Below are positions 1-5,749 of a DNA stretch of 5,749 nucleotides, piece after piece. How positions within the stretch are numbered: the first letter of the stretch is position 1; every line of letters begins with the position of its first letter. Location of the stretch: the NCBI GenBank assembly GCA_003519545.1, contig DOWN01000213.1, positions 1 to 5,749 of the forward strand. Direction: 5' to 3'. This DNA is from Bacteroidota bacterium (GTDB taxonomy: Bacteria > Bacteroidota > Ignavibacteria > Tepidaquicellales > Tepidaquicellaceae). Position numbers and translations under genes: made by a program. The notes beneath the pieces are model-generated. The model was not told the origin of the DNA, did not search any database, and saw nothing but the letters and a program-made list of their open reading frames with translations.

Positions 1-1110
1 ACCTAATATACCTGTCTCAGTTGCCATAACAAGAAATATATTGTGAGGATTATATTTATCAATTTTATGATAACCCGGTAATTCAGGATTATTGATATTT
101 AGTTCAGGTTTTTTTTCAAGAATTTTTCTTATATAAATATCACTCACTTCAAAAAAATTTCCGGGACCAACACCAAACACGGGATTTGTTTTAAATAATT
201 CTATGGAGGCTTTCCAGATAACCGGTCTTCCAACTTCAAATTCTTCTTCAATTGTCTGTGGATTAAAAATCTGTGATATTCTTGCTTGAGTTTGTGGTGT
301 GATTAACTGACTGACTATAAATATAACAACAAATAATATTAATTCTTTTCTCGAAACAAGTTTAAAAATAAAAAACATTGTGACGGTAAAAATTACAATA
401 AGTAATGCTCCGCGAGATGCAAGCAATCCGAATACATATGATGAAACAAGATAAAAACCTGCTTTTAAAAATTTATTTTTTAAAAATTCATTATTCACGA
501 GGAATAGTAACATTGCAAACGCTATATAAAATGCCGCTAAATTCGCATCAGTTATAAAACCCATCGGTCTAATAAATATTTCATTACCAATTTTCATAAA
601 TGAATTCATTGCATCAGGTCTGCCGAAATTTGATTTTAATAAGTTATGAAATTCAGGAGAATAATAATCGAGCAATGAACCTGCTAAAACAAGAAGTGAA
701 CTAAATAAAAATGATTTTAACAAAAATTCAGAAGTTCGCGGATATGTATAATAAACAGCCAATACAAGGAACATAATAAGAATAAAAAATGTCATCCTTG
801 ATGAATTATATCTTGCAACACCCGGATAGGATGAAAAAATTCCTGTTATAAAAGAAAACAATGAAAGTATTAATAATAAAATAAAAACATTTTTTATAAA
901 TGTATTGTCAAATATTCTTTTAAAAACTCTGAAAGGAATAATTATAATTGTTAGAATAAAAAATGGCAGGTATTTTAAATAGGGAATTCCACTGAAATTT
1001 ATAAATGGAATAAAATCAGGTTTATTATGTATTGTAAATTCTGCAATGTTAATTAAAAGAAAATAAACCCATGCAATCTTAAATAACAATATAGCAGTTT
1101 CTTTTTTCAT
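1..1110 (-). CDS. O-antigen ligase/polymerase family membrane protein (Wzy/WaaL type), 3' end outside window
   Basis: My own translation from the ATG at 1110-1108 stays open for 370 codons to base 1, so the C-terminus is missing. The protein is a multi-pass inner-membrane protein, with hydrophobic segments near residues 5-25, 47-60, 73-92, 105-122, 132-147, 190-206, 217-240 and 255-270. After these comes a large, probably periplasmic loop (about 271-355). Signatures of the O-antigen ligase/polymerase (Wzy_C) family are an RPMGFITDAN segment at 181-190, SRG at 232-234, GRPVIWKAS followed by NPVFGVGPGNF at 294-319, and PHNIFL with ETG at 355-367. Family members move or polymerise undecaprenyl-linked glycans on the periplasmic face, either as WaaL ligase or as Wzy polymerase; sequence alone does not separate the two. 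The start overlaps the upstream glycosyltransferase stop by one base (TGATG), which supports both this start and translational coupling. There is no Shine-Dalgarno. Family call is strong; exact activity is open. Confidence 0.88.
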   Translation of the reverse strand, partial: MKKETAILLFKIAWVYFLLINIAEFTIHNKPDFIPFINFSGIPYLKYLPFFILTIIIIPFRVFKRIFDNTFIKNVFILLLILSLFSFITGIFSSYPGVARYNSSRMTFFILIMFLVLAVYYTYPRTSEFLLKSFLFSSLLVLAGSLLDYYSPEFHNLLKSNFGRPDAMNSFMKIGNEIFIRPMGFITDANLAAFYIAFAMLLFLVNNEFLKNKFLKAGFYLVSSYVFGLLASRGALLIVIFTVTMFFIFKLVSRKELILFVVIFIVSQLITPQTQARISQIFNPQTIEEEFEVGRPVIWKASIELFKTNPVFGVGPGNFFEVSDIYIRKILEKKPELNINNPELPGYHKIDKYNPHNIFLVMATETGILG

Positions 1111-2360
1111 CAGGATTTAGTCAAAAAATTATTAACAGCATATATTATTTGTTCAGTAGTGATTGACTCTATACAAGGCTTCGTTTCACAACCGATATCA
1201 AAACACGGATTACACCAAATTGGTCTGTGCATTGCTAAATGCCCATACTCACCTTTACTCTTTATTATTACCACACCGTTTTCAAATTTTTTTAACATTT
1301 CATATTCTTCAAACTCATATGGCTTCCATAAATTCATAGAACCTGAGCCAAATATCACAAGGGATTTAATATATTGACTGAAAAAATGTGCCTGTCCACC
1401 GTCATAACAAATAAAATATTCACAATCAGGTATATCTTCAAAAATATCAGTGATCTTTGAATATAATCTGAATTCAATATTTGAATTTGTTGAAAAATAT
1501 TCTTTTAGACTTTTAAATCCGGGAGTTTCTCCGGCATCTGTAACAATTATTTTTTCAGAACTCAGGGCTTCAATTATTTCTTTTTCTTTTTCGAGATTAA
1601 ATTTTCTAAATACCGAACCGCCTAAATGAATGAAATATTTATAATTCTTTTTGTTTTGATTAATTTTGTAATTTAAAAGCGGTAATGATTTATTCCCGTT
1701 ATCAAAGTTAAACCCGAAAGCATCAGTCATAGCATTTTCAATTTTTTTAGTCATAAAATCTTTATCATCATTTGAAACCCAATTGGTATCTATATAATAT
1801 GTATATAACCAAAACAATCCGAATACTTTAGATCCTACAGTATAATCATTGATTCTTCTCGATAAAAAAATATTTCGTCTTGTTCCTACAAAATCAACCA
1901 CGGCATCATAATTTCTTTTTTTTAATTCATAAATTTGACTTTTAAATTCACTGTCGAAAAGAGAAGGTAATAGATAAAATTTAATAAACTGAATTATATG
2001 TCCGATGAAAAATAATTTGTATGGAAATTTCGGAAGTTTATCGTTATCCCATCCGACAGGAGAAAATTTAATCAGTTCATCAACGTAAGAAAAATTTTTG
2101 AAAATAAATTCATTTCTTTCTGATATTAATACATCAATTTTTATTCCGGGATAATTTATTTTTAAATCTCTAATTACCGGTAATGTAACCATAGCATCAC
2201 CAATTTTATCATTTCTGATTAGTAGTATCTTTTTTGGAACTCCCGTGAATTTTTTGGGAGGACGAATTTTTGAAATGATATTATCTAAAACTCTGAAATA
2301 AGATTTGTTCTTTTCTCTGTGTAGCCATAATCTGAATGATATTTTATGATTATCCTGCAA
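1110..2360 (-). CDS. Glycosyltransferase family 9 (heptosyltransferase-like) protein
   Basis: 416 residues. The family 9 N-terminal signature is at 44-62 (KILLIRNDKIGDAMVTLPV), with D55 the likely catalytic aspartate by analogy with WaaC-type enzymes. The C-terminal Rossmann half has HLGGS at 245-249, a DGGQAH motif at 320-325 (usually DSGPMH) and FGSGSMNLWKP at 337-347, the expected nucleotide-sugar site. The C-terminus carries four cysteines, C383, C386, C391 and C396, in the Cys-rich tail seen in several GT9 proteins. It should be cytoplasmic or membrane-peripheral, adding a sugar to a lipid-linked glycan or LPS core; donor and acceptor are unknown. The start is TTG (2360-2358), inside the last codons of the flippase gene. 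An in-frame TAA lies four codons upstream, and no ATG, GTG or TTG occurs between it and the GT9 core. It is longer than typical GT9 enzymes (about 320-350), with a basic 43-residue N-terminal extension and a hydrophobic insertion near 112-133. Translationally coupled to both neighbours. Confidence 0.88.
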   Translation of the reverse strand: MQDNHKISFRLWLHREKNKSYFRVLDNIISKIRPPKKFTGVPKKILLIRNDKIGDAMVTLPVIRDLKINYPGIKIDVLISERNEFIFKNFSYVDELIKFSPVGWDNDKLPKFPYKLFFIGHIIQFIKFYLLPSLFDSEFKSQIYELKKRNYDAVVDFVGTRRNIFLSRRINDYTVGSKVFGLFWLYTYYIDTNWVSNDDKDFMTKKIENAMTDAFGFNFDNGNKSLPLLNYKINQNKKNYKYFIHLGGSVFRKFNLEKEKEIIEALSSEKIIVTDAGETPGFKSLKEYFSTNSNIEFRLYSKITDIFEDIPDCEYFICYDGGQAHFFSQYIKSLVIFGSGSMNLWKPYEFEEYEMLKKFENGVVIIKSKGEYGHLAMHRPIWCNPCFDIGCETKPCIESITTEQIIYAVNNFLTKS

Positions 2361-3582
2361 TTCTTTTCTTTAGTTCTTTTAAAATTAAGTAAAGCGTAGA
2401 GACAAATATAACAAACTCACATATCCCTACAGAAATTGCGGAGCCATAAACTCCAAATGCAGGAACAATAAAAATTCCAAGTATTATATTCAACATTAAA
2501 ACCGTCAGCAATACAAATGCATATTTTATATTCTTATCAAGTGCTATCATTGATTGAGTTAAAAGATAATTAGGATAAATAATTAATAACGCCGGTGTCA
2601 TATATCTTAAAACAATGTAAGCATTTGAATAATCACTGCCGAGCAAACTGAAAAACATTTCTCCGAATATCCAGCAAATGCTTACAGCCAAAAATCCAAG
2701 AATAATCAGTATTTTTAAAACTTTATTGAATCCGGATTTAAATTCTTTAATATTCTCAACCGCTAACTTTGCAAAATTTGGAAACAGAACAATCATAAGA
2801 ATAGCAGGAATATTTGTAAATACTTCGACAAACTTATAAGATGCTCCGTAAACACCGACTGCTTCAAATCCCTTGAATCCTTCAAGTATAATTTGTGTAA
2901 CCCTGAAATATATAATCGAAAATACTTCAATCAGTGCAAGACTCATAATGTCTTTCATATAATCTTTCAGTGCAATTTTTCTGCTGTCTGATTTAAAGTC
3001 ATACTTCTTTTTTTCAATTCCGAAAATCATAAAGATTATCAGATATGAAATTAACATACTCGTCATAAATGAAATCAATACTGATGACGAAGTTAAAGAA
3101 GATGAAATTAAAACAAATGTTATGGCAATAAAAATAACTTTCTGAATAATGAGCACGATTGCTTCAAAGTTCATTTTTTTAATACCTCTGAAAAAAGCAA
3201 AGTATAAATTCATTAATGAACTGAAAGCAATCCCTGCCATTGCATAAAGAATGTTTAAAAGATTATCACTGTAAAGATTGAATAATTGTAAAATAAGATA
3301 AGTAGTAGTAAAGGTAAGAATTATAGTTACAATCCGGAATTTCAGAGAATAATAAAATCCTGAAAAAAATCCTCTTGCAACATGTTTGGTAATTATAATA
3401 TTACCGCCTAATTCATAAAATACTCCGATTAAATATCCGAATGAAAGAGCAAAATCATATTTTCCATATTCTTCCGAACCTAAAATTCTCGCGAGATAAA
3501 ATGTAAATATAAACATAATAGCCCGCGGAATAATTTGGGCTATTGTTTGGTAAGTCAAATTTTTTAGATTAGATCTGATCAT
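2350..3582 (-). CDS. Polysaccharide biosynthesis flippase (Wzx/MATE-like, MOP superfamily)
   Basis: 410 residues, almost entirely hydrophobic helices, fitting the 400-500 residue, roughly 12-helix polysaccharide-export flippases. The N-terminus has the family look: a basic start, a first helix at 13-32, then YLARILGSEEYGKYDFALSF at 29-48. Further hydrophobic segments lie near 83-101, 108-130, 141-161, 165-187, 212-226, 255-270, 287-306, 322-345, 353-374 and 391-402. Conserved glycine-tyrosine turns occur at 242-250 (VGVYGASYK) and 386-390 (FGVYG). A basic cytoplasmic loop (190-206) separates the two halves, and the tail is basic (KELKKR). The inferred role is to flip undecaprenyl-diphosphate-linked oligosaccharide across the inner membrane. 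ATG start without Shine-Dalgarno, 22 bp after the PrsW stop and just beyond a hairpin. It is the first gene of a coupled cassette with the GT9 and O-antigen ligase/polymerase genes. A lipid II flippase role is less likely given this context. Confidence 0.9.
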   Translation of the reverse strand: MIRSNLKNLTYQTIAQIIPRAIMFIFTFYLARILGSEEYGKYDFALSFGYLIGVFYELGGNIIITKHVARGFFSGFYYSLKFRIVTIILTFTTTYLILQLFNLYSDNLLNILYAMAGIAFSSLMNLYFAFFRGIKKMNFEAIVLIIQKVIFIAITFVLISSSLTSSSVLISFMTSMLISYLIIFMIFGIEKKKYDFKSDSRKIALKDYMKDIMSLALIEVFSIIYFRVTQIILEGFKGFEAVGVYGASYKFVEVFTNIPAILMIVLFPNFAKLAVENIKEFKSGFNKVLKILIILGFLAVSICWIFGEMFFSLLGSDYSNAYIVLRYMTPALLIIYPNYLLTQSMIALDKNIKYAFVLLTVLMLNIILGIFIVPAFGVYGSAISVGICEFVIFVSTLYLILKELKKRIAG

Positions 3583-3597
3583 TTTTTAAAACAGGTT

Positions 3598-3620
3598 TAA
3601 ATCCTCAGATAGAGGATTTA
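3598..3620 (-). terminator. Perfect 9-bp inverted repeat over the PrsW stop codon; possible weak terminator or attenuator
   Basis: On the plus strand TAAATCCTC (3598-3606) is followed by a 5-base loop AGATA and the exact complement GAGGATTTA (3612-3620). In minus-strand RNA this is a 9-bp stem with a 5-nt loop that includes the PrsW TGA stop (3607-3605). A further two pairs (3595/3623, 3596/3622) form after one mismatch. A run of four U follows six bases after the stem (3591-3588), then A-rich sequence leads to the flippase ATG at 3582. The perfect stem and its position between the PrsW gene and the polysaccharide cassette fit a terminator, an attenuator or an RNA-processing site. The short, displaced U-tract makes it weak as a classical intrinsic terminator. 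The structure is seen directly; the function is inference. Confidence 0.42.
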
Positions 3621-4618
3621 TACGGAATACCTGCATTATAAAATAACATCTGTATTCTGTATCTGTGAAGTTCAATATCTTTTAAGTAAGTTGCCTGCTT
3701 TCTTGAAGATACATTTTTATGCTGATATTTTCTTAAAGCAAGTTTAATTGAAAGTTTCACATATTCTTTTTGATTAACTCCCGCAGGCAACCAGCCTTTT
3801 TTAAACCTCTTTGTTACATAAGGCAAATAGTTAATGTGATCTTCAGGTATAACTCCGTTTATAGTTTCGTCAAGAAGTTCTTTGTGAATGGTTTTGCTTT
3901 CGAGATAAAGTGCAATTTGAAAAACTGCAAGCAATGCGAAAAAGTAAATTATTAAAAATGCAAATCCTATAAAATAAGATTCTTCAAAACTTACCGTGAG
4001 ATTCCATACGAAATGTAAAAATACTGCAAGTAAATATCCCGCAGGAATTAATATAAATTTAAAAATAAGAGGTTTGAATTTTGCGTATCCCAAAAACGCT
4101 CCGAATGAAGCCTGTGCAAGACAATGCATAACTGCTGAAAATAAAGTTCTTATTACAACAATAAAAATCCAGTCTATTGGTGTTGTTCCATAAAAAAGAA
4201 AATACATAAAGTTTTCAGTCATTCCGAATCCTAAACCAATTGCACCTCCATAGACTACTCCGTCAACAACACCATCAAATCTTTTTGTCATAGACATTAA
4301 CACGAGAAAAAATCCTTTAGTGAATTCTTCCACAACCGGAGCAGTGATTATTGCTCCCGATAAATCCATCAACTGATAATGATTGTCATCAGCAACATTT
4401 TCTATCAATACATTTAAAGGCACCTGGAAAAATAAACTTCCTATAATCGCAAGAAAAATTGCCCCGGTAGCCCCCCAAAAGAAATTTAAAAATACTAACC
4501 AAAAAGGTTCACGCTCATTTCTGTCCATCCACCATATAATGAGTAAATATGTGAACATTGGAATTACAGCAGCAAATAATGATGCTATTCCGAGAAGCCA
4601 GTCTAAATTATTATCCAT
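3605..4618 (-). CDS. prsW: PrsW-family intramembrane metalloprotease
   Basis: 337 residues. All four motifs of the PrsW (PF13367-type) membrane protease family are present: E97-E98-F-T-K101 (EExxK), GFGMTEN at 130-136 (E135, N136), R157 with H165 in MHCLAQASFG (164-173), and H202 in HFVWN (202-206). The Glu and His residues are the expected metal and catalytic ligands. The N-terminus has the family feature DRNEREPFWLVFLNFFWGA (32-50) after a first helix at about 10-31. Other membrane segments lie near 50-66, 85-110, 120-143, 149-175, 186-206 and 216-238. A basic, probably cytoplasmic tail of about 95 residues (243-337) follows, as in many family members. Bacillus PrsW cleaves the anti-sigma factor RsiW; no anti-sigma or sigma gene is visible here, so the substrate is unknown. 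ATG start, no Shine-Dalgarno, 28 bp after the biotin carrier stop; either co-transcribed with it or read from a putative promoter inside its end. Confidence 0.9.
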   Translation of the reverse strand: MDNNLDWLLGIASLFAAVIPMFTYLLIIWWMDRNEREPFWLVFLNFFWGATGAIFLAIIGSLFFQVPLNVLIENVADDNHYQLMDLSGAIITAPVVEEFTKGFFLVLMSMTKRFDGVVDGVVYGGAIGLGFGMTENFMYFLFYGTTPIDWIFIVVIRTLFSAVMHCLAQASFGAFLGYAKFKPLIFKFILIPAGYLLAVFLHFVWNLTVSFEESYFIGFAFLIIYFFALLAVFQIALYLESKTIHKELLDETINGVIPEDHINYLPYVTKRFKKGWLPAGVNQKEYVKLSIKLALRKYQHKNVSSRKQATYLKDIELHRYRIQMLFYNAGIPYKSSI

Positions 4619-4646
4619 AATAAATTTTTATGGTTTAAAATTTTTT

Positions 4647-5129
4647 TTATTCAAATGTAATAAGTATTTGTCCTTTGTCAACGTTATCTTTTTCTTTTAC
4701 ATTAATTTTTTTAATCTTACAATTATGAGTTGCTTTAATTTCGTTTTCCATTTTCATTGCCTCTAATACAAGCAAGACATCACCTTTGCTAATTTCATCA
4801 CCTTCTTTTACATTTAATTTTACTATTGCTCCGGGCATTGGTGATTTTATCTCAGATGAGAATTTTTTGCTTTTTTTTCCGCCTTGTAATCTTTCTCTTA
4901 TTAAATCTTTTTCATTTTTACAATCAACTTCTATCTTCTTTCCTTTATAATTAATTGTATAAGTTCCGTTTTCTGTTTCTGAACCTAAAATATAATTTTT
5001 TCCGTTTACTCTTAAAAAACTTATATCTTCAGAAAGTTTATGAATTTCAAATTGAGATTCTTCTCCGTTAATTATTATACTACTACCATTTATTATAACA
5101 TCTCTTTTATTTATTAAGAATTTTTCCAA
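4647..5129 (-). CDS. Biotin carboxyl carrier protein of an acyl-CoA carboxylase
   Basis: 160 residues. The C-terminal biotinyl/lipoyl-attachment domain covers about 92-160, with SPMPG at 96-100 and the biotinylation motif EAMKM at 123-127. K126 is the predicted biotinylated lysine, 34 residues from the C-terminus as expected. Residues 1-85 form a beta-rich, lysine-rich segment resembling the region before the biotin domain in methylcrotonyl/propionyl-CoA carboxylase alpha chains, not the Ala/Pro-rich linker of E. coli AccB. The protein carries carboxybiotin from the adjacent biotin carboxylase to a carboxyltransferase that is not in the window. The start is TTG at 5129-5127: an in-frame TAA lies only three codons upstream and the next Met is at residue 98, inside the biotin domain. 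A short AGG sits nine bases upstream, a weak ribosome-binding site. The 16-bp overlap with the carboxylase gene suggests translational coupling and matched subunit amounts. Acetyl-CoA, propionyl-CoA and pyruvate-type carboxylases are all possible. Confidence 0.9.
   Translation of the reverse strand: MEKFLINKRDVIINGSSIIINGEESQFEIHKLSEDISFLRVNGKNYILGSETENGTYTINYKGKKIEVDCKNEKDLIRERLQGGKKSKKFSSEIKSPMPGAIVKLNVKEGDEISKGDVLLVLEAMKMENEIKATHNCKIKKINVKEKDNVDKGQILITFE
4652..4682 (-). promoter_or_regulatory. Candidate Bacteroidota-type promoter for the PrsW gene, inside the carrier-protein gene
   Basis: On the minus strand GTTG (4682-4679) is followed by 19 bases and then TACATTTG (4659-4652). The known Bacteroidota primary-sigma pattern is TTTG, about 19 bases, TAnnTTTG, so the -7 element matches exactly and the -33 element in three of four bases. 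Transcription would begin near 4645, about 27 bases before the PrsW ATG. The match overlaps the last 11 codons of the carrier protein, whose residues (VDKGQILITFE) are conserved in the family, so chance is a real alternative. It also depends on the organism being from this phylum group. Confidence 0.3.
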
Positions 5130-5749
5130 TTTGATTTACCTGAGTTGATTAATTTTAGTTGATTAGTTTTTGCTTCTTTATTTTTCATCTCTGCTGATTT
5201 TATAAAGCAAGCGGTTTCAAGTTCTTTATCTTCGGGAATAAATTTTTCCGAATCAAATTTCTTTAAAAACGTTTTTTCTATAAACTGTGTATTGTAATCG
5301 CCTGATTTAAATTCATCGGAACATAATAATTGATATAAAAAAGAAATATTCGTTTTGACTCCGTCTATAAAATAATTTTCCAATCCCCGTTTCATTTTAG
5401 CAATTGCTGTTTCTCTGTCAGGTGCATAAGAGATTAACTTTGCAATCATGGAATCATAATAAACTGAAATTTCATTACCTTGCTGAATTCCCGTATCTTC
5501 TCTCAAACCGTTCCCTAAAACTCTTGAGAGATAACTAATTTTACCTGTTGACGGGAGAAAATTATTATATGGATCTTCAGCACAAATTCTGCATTCAATT
5601 GAATGTCCTGCAAATTTAATTTCGTCCTGAGTAAAACTTAATTTTTCTCCTGATGCTATTTTTATTTGTTCTTTTATAAGGTCGTAGTTAATTACTTCTT
5701 CCGTTACAGGATGTTCAACCTGGATACGGGTGTTCATTTCCATGAAGTA
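5114..5749 (-). CDS. accC: Biotin carboxylase subunit of acyl-CoA carboxylase, C-terminal part (5' end outside window)
   Basis: The frame is open to the right edge, reading YFMEMNTRIQVEHPVTE as its first visible residues, so the ATG at 5743 is internal and not the start. The 211 visible residues match the C-terminal half of biotin carboxylase; about 285 N-terminal residues (ATP-grasp lid and lobe) should lie beyond the window. Active-site residues are present: E4, N6, R8 and E12 correspond to E288, N290, R292 and E296 of E. coli AccC. R54 in ECRICAED corresponds to R338. The C-terminal domain continues through YYDSMIAKL and DGVKTNISFL to about residue 150. The enzyme carboxylates biotin on the carrier protein using ATP and bicarbonate. 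About 45 extra residues follow the point where E. coli AccC ends, finishing SGKSNWKNS, similar to the linker in methylcrotonyl/propionyl-CoA carboxylase alpha chains. This suggests a split alpha chain, with the rest encoded by the overlapping downstream carrier gene. Confidence 0.93.
   Translation of the reverse strand, partial: YFMEMNTRIQVEHPVTEEVINYDLIKEQIKIASGEKLSFTQDEIKFAGHSIECRICAEDPYNNFLPSTGKISYLSRVLGNGLREDTGIQQGNEISVYYDSMIAKLISYAPDRETAIAKMKRGLENYFIDGVKTNISFLYQLLCSDEFKSGDYNTQFIEKTFLKKFDSEKFIPEDKELETACFIKSAEMKNKEAKTNQLKLINSGKSNWKNS

Noticed and set aside
1159..1377. 72-codon plus-strand open frame within the GT9 gene
   Set aside because: Antisense shadow of the conserved GT9 C-terminus, with no promoter, ribosome site or family resemblance.
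3635..3640. TATAAT on the minus strand just upstream of the flippase gene, as a possible -10 box
   Set aside because: No -35-like element lies at 16-18 bases, and the hexamer is explained by Tyr-Asn codons of the PrsW C-terminus (LFYNAG).
4622..4643. AT-only inverted repeat (AAATTTT / AAAATTT, 8-base loop) in the 28-bp gap before PrsW
   Set aside because: The stem is entirely A/T with no U-tract after it in the transcribed direction; such repeats are expected by chance in DNA this AT-rich.
4383..4766. 127-codon plus-strand open frame across the PrsW start and carrier end
   Set aside because: It is antisense to two well-supported genes and its translation is low-complexity and Lys/Asn/Phe-rich, with no recognisable family; it is a shadow of AT-rich coding sequence.
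5114..5129. Frameshift (pseudogene) in a fused carboxylase alpha chain
   Set aside because: Both frames look intact, the carrier has its own start after an in-frame stop, and separate carboxylase and carrier genes are common in Bacteroidota-type carboxylase operons. Kept as a check in the split-gene finding only.
5741..5743. ATG at 5743 as the start of the biotin carboxylase
   Set aside because: The frame continues upstream with Tyr-Phe, and this Met lies in the conserved active-site motif (equivalent to E. coli F/IEMNTR), so the protein continues past the window edge.
1..5749. CRISPR array, insertion sequence, tRNA/rRNA, phage or defence genes
   Set aside because: No regularly spaced repeats, transposase motifs, terminal repeats or RNA-gene sequences were seen; the coding content is continuous on one strand with gaps of 28 bp or less.

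Overview
All coding sequence in this window lies on the minus strand and is tightly packed, with six genes, two of them cut by the window edges. The DNA is strongly AT-rich (roughly 30% G+C by eye). Codons favour AGA, ATA, AAA and TTA. No start codon has a strong Shine-Dalgarno sequence, and one candidate promoter fits the Bacteroidota pattern (TTG, 19 bases, TAnnTTTG). Together these suggest the Bacteroidota/Ignavibacteriota/Chlorobiota group, perhaps an Ignavibacteria-like lineage. This is inference; no rRNA or other taxonomic marker is present.

Read in the direction of transcription (right to left), the layout is as follows. (1) 5749-5114 is the C-terminal part of a biotin carboxylase. (2) 5129-4647 is a biotin carboxyl carrier protein that overlaps it by 16 bp and starts with TTG. 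(3) 4618-3605 is a PrsW-family intramembrane metalloprotease, 28 bp downstream. (4) A perfect 9-bp inverted repeat spans the PrsW stop codon. (5) 3582-2350 is a polysaccharide flippase. (6) 2360-1110 is a GT9 (heptosyltransferase-like) glycosyltransferase that overlaps the flippase by 11 bp and starts with TTG. (7) 1110-1 is an O-antigen ligase/polymerase-type membrane protein, joined by a TGATG stop-start overlap and cut by the left edge.

Functionally there are three blocks. The first two genes are the biotin carboxylase and biotin carrier halves of an acyl-CoA (probably propionyl- or acetyl-CoA) carboxylase; the carboxyltransferase is not in the window. PrsW is a possible membrane regulator or protease of unknown substrate. 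The last three genes form a translationally coupled surface-polysaccharide cassette: lipid-linked glycan assembly (GT9), export (flippase) and polymerisation or ligation (Wzy/WaaL family). The hairpin and the putative promoter lie near the borders between these blocks.

I see no mobile element, CRISPR array, RNA gene or defence system. There is no non-coding stretch longer than 28 bp. The window looks like ordinary chromosomal housekeeping and envelope genes. The main points of interest are the junctions, the two forced TTG starts, and the divergent GT9 protein.
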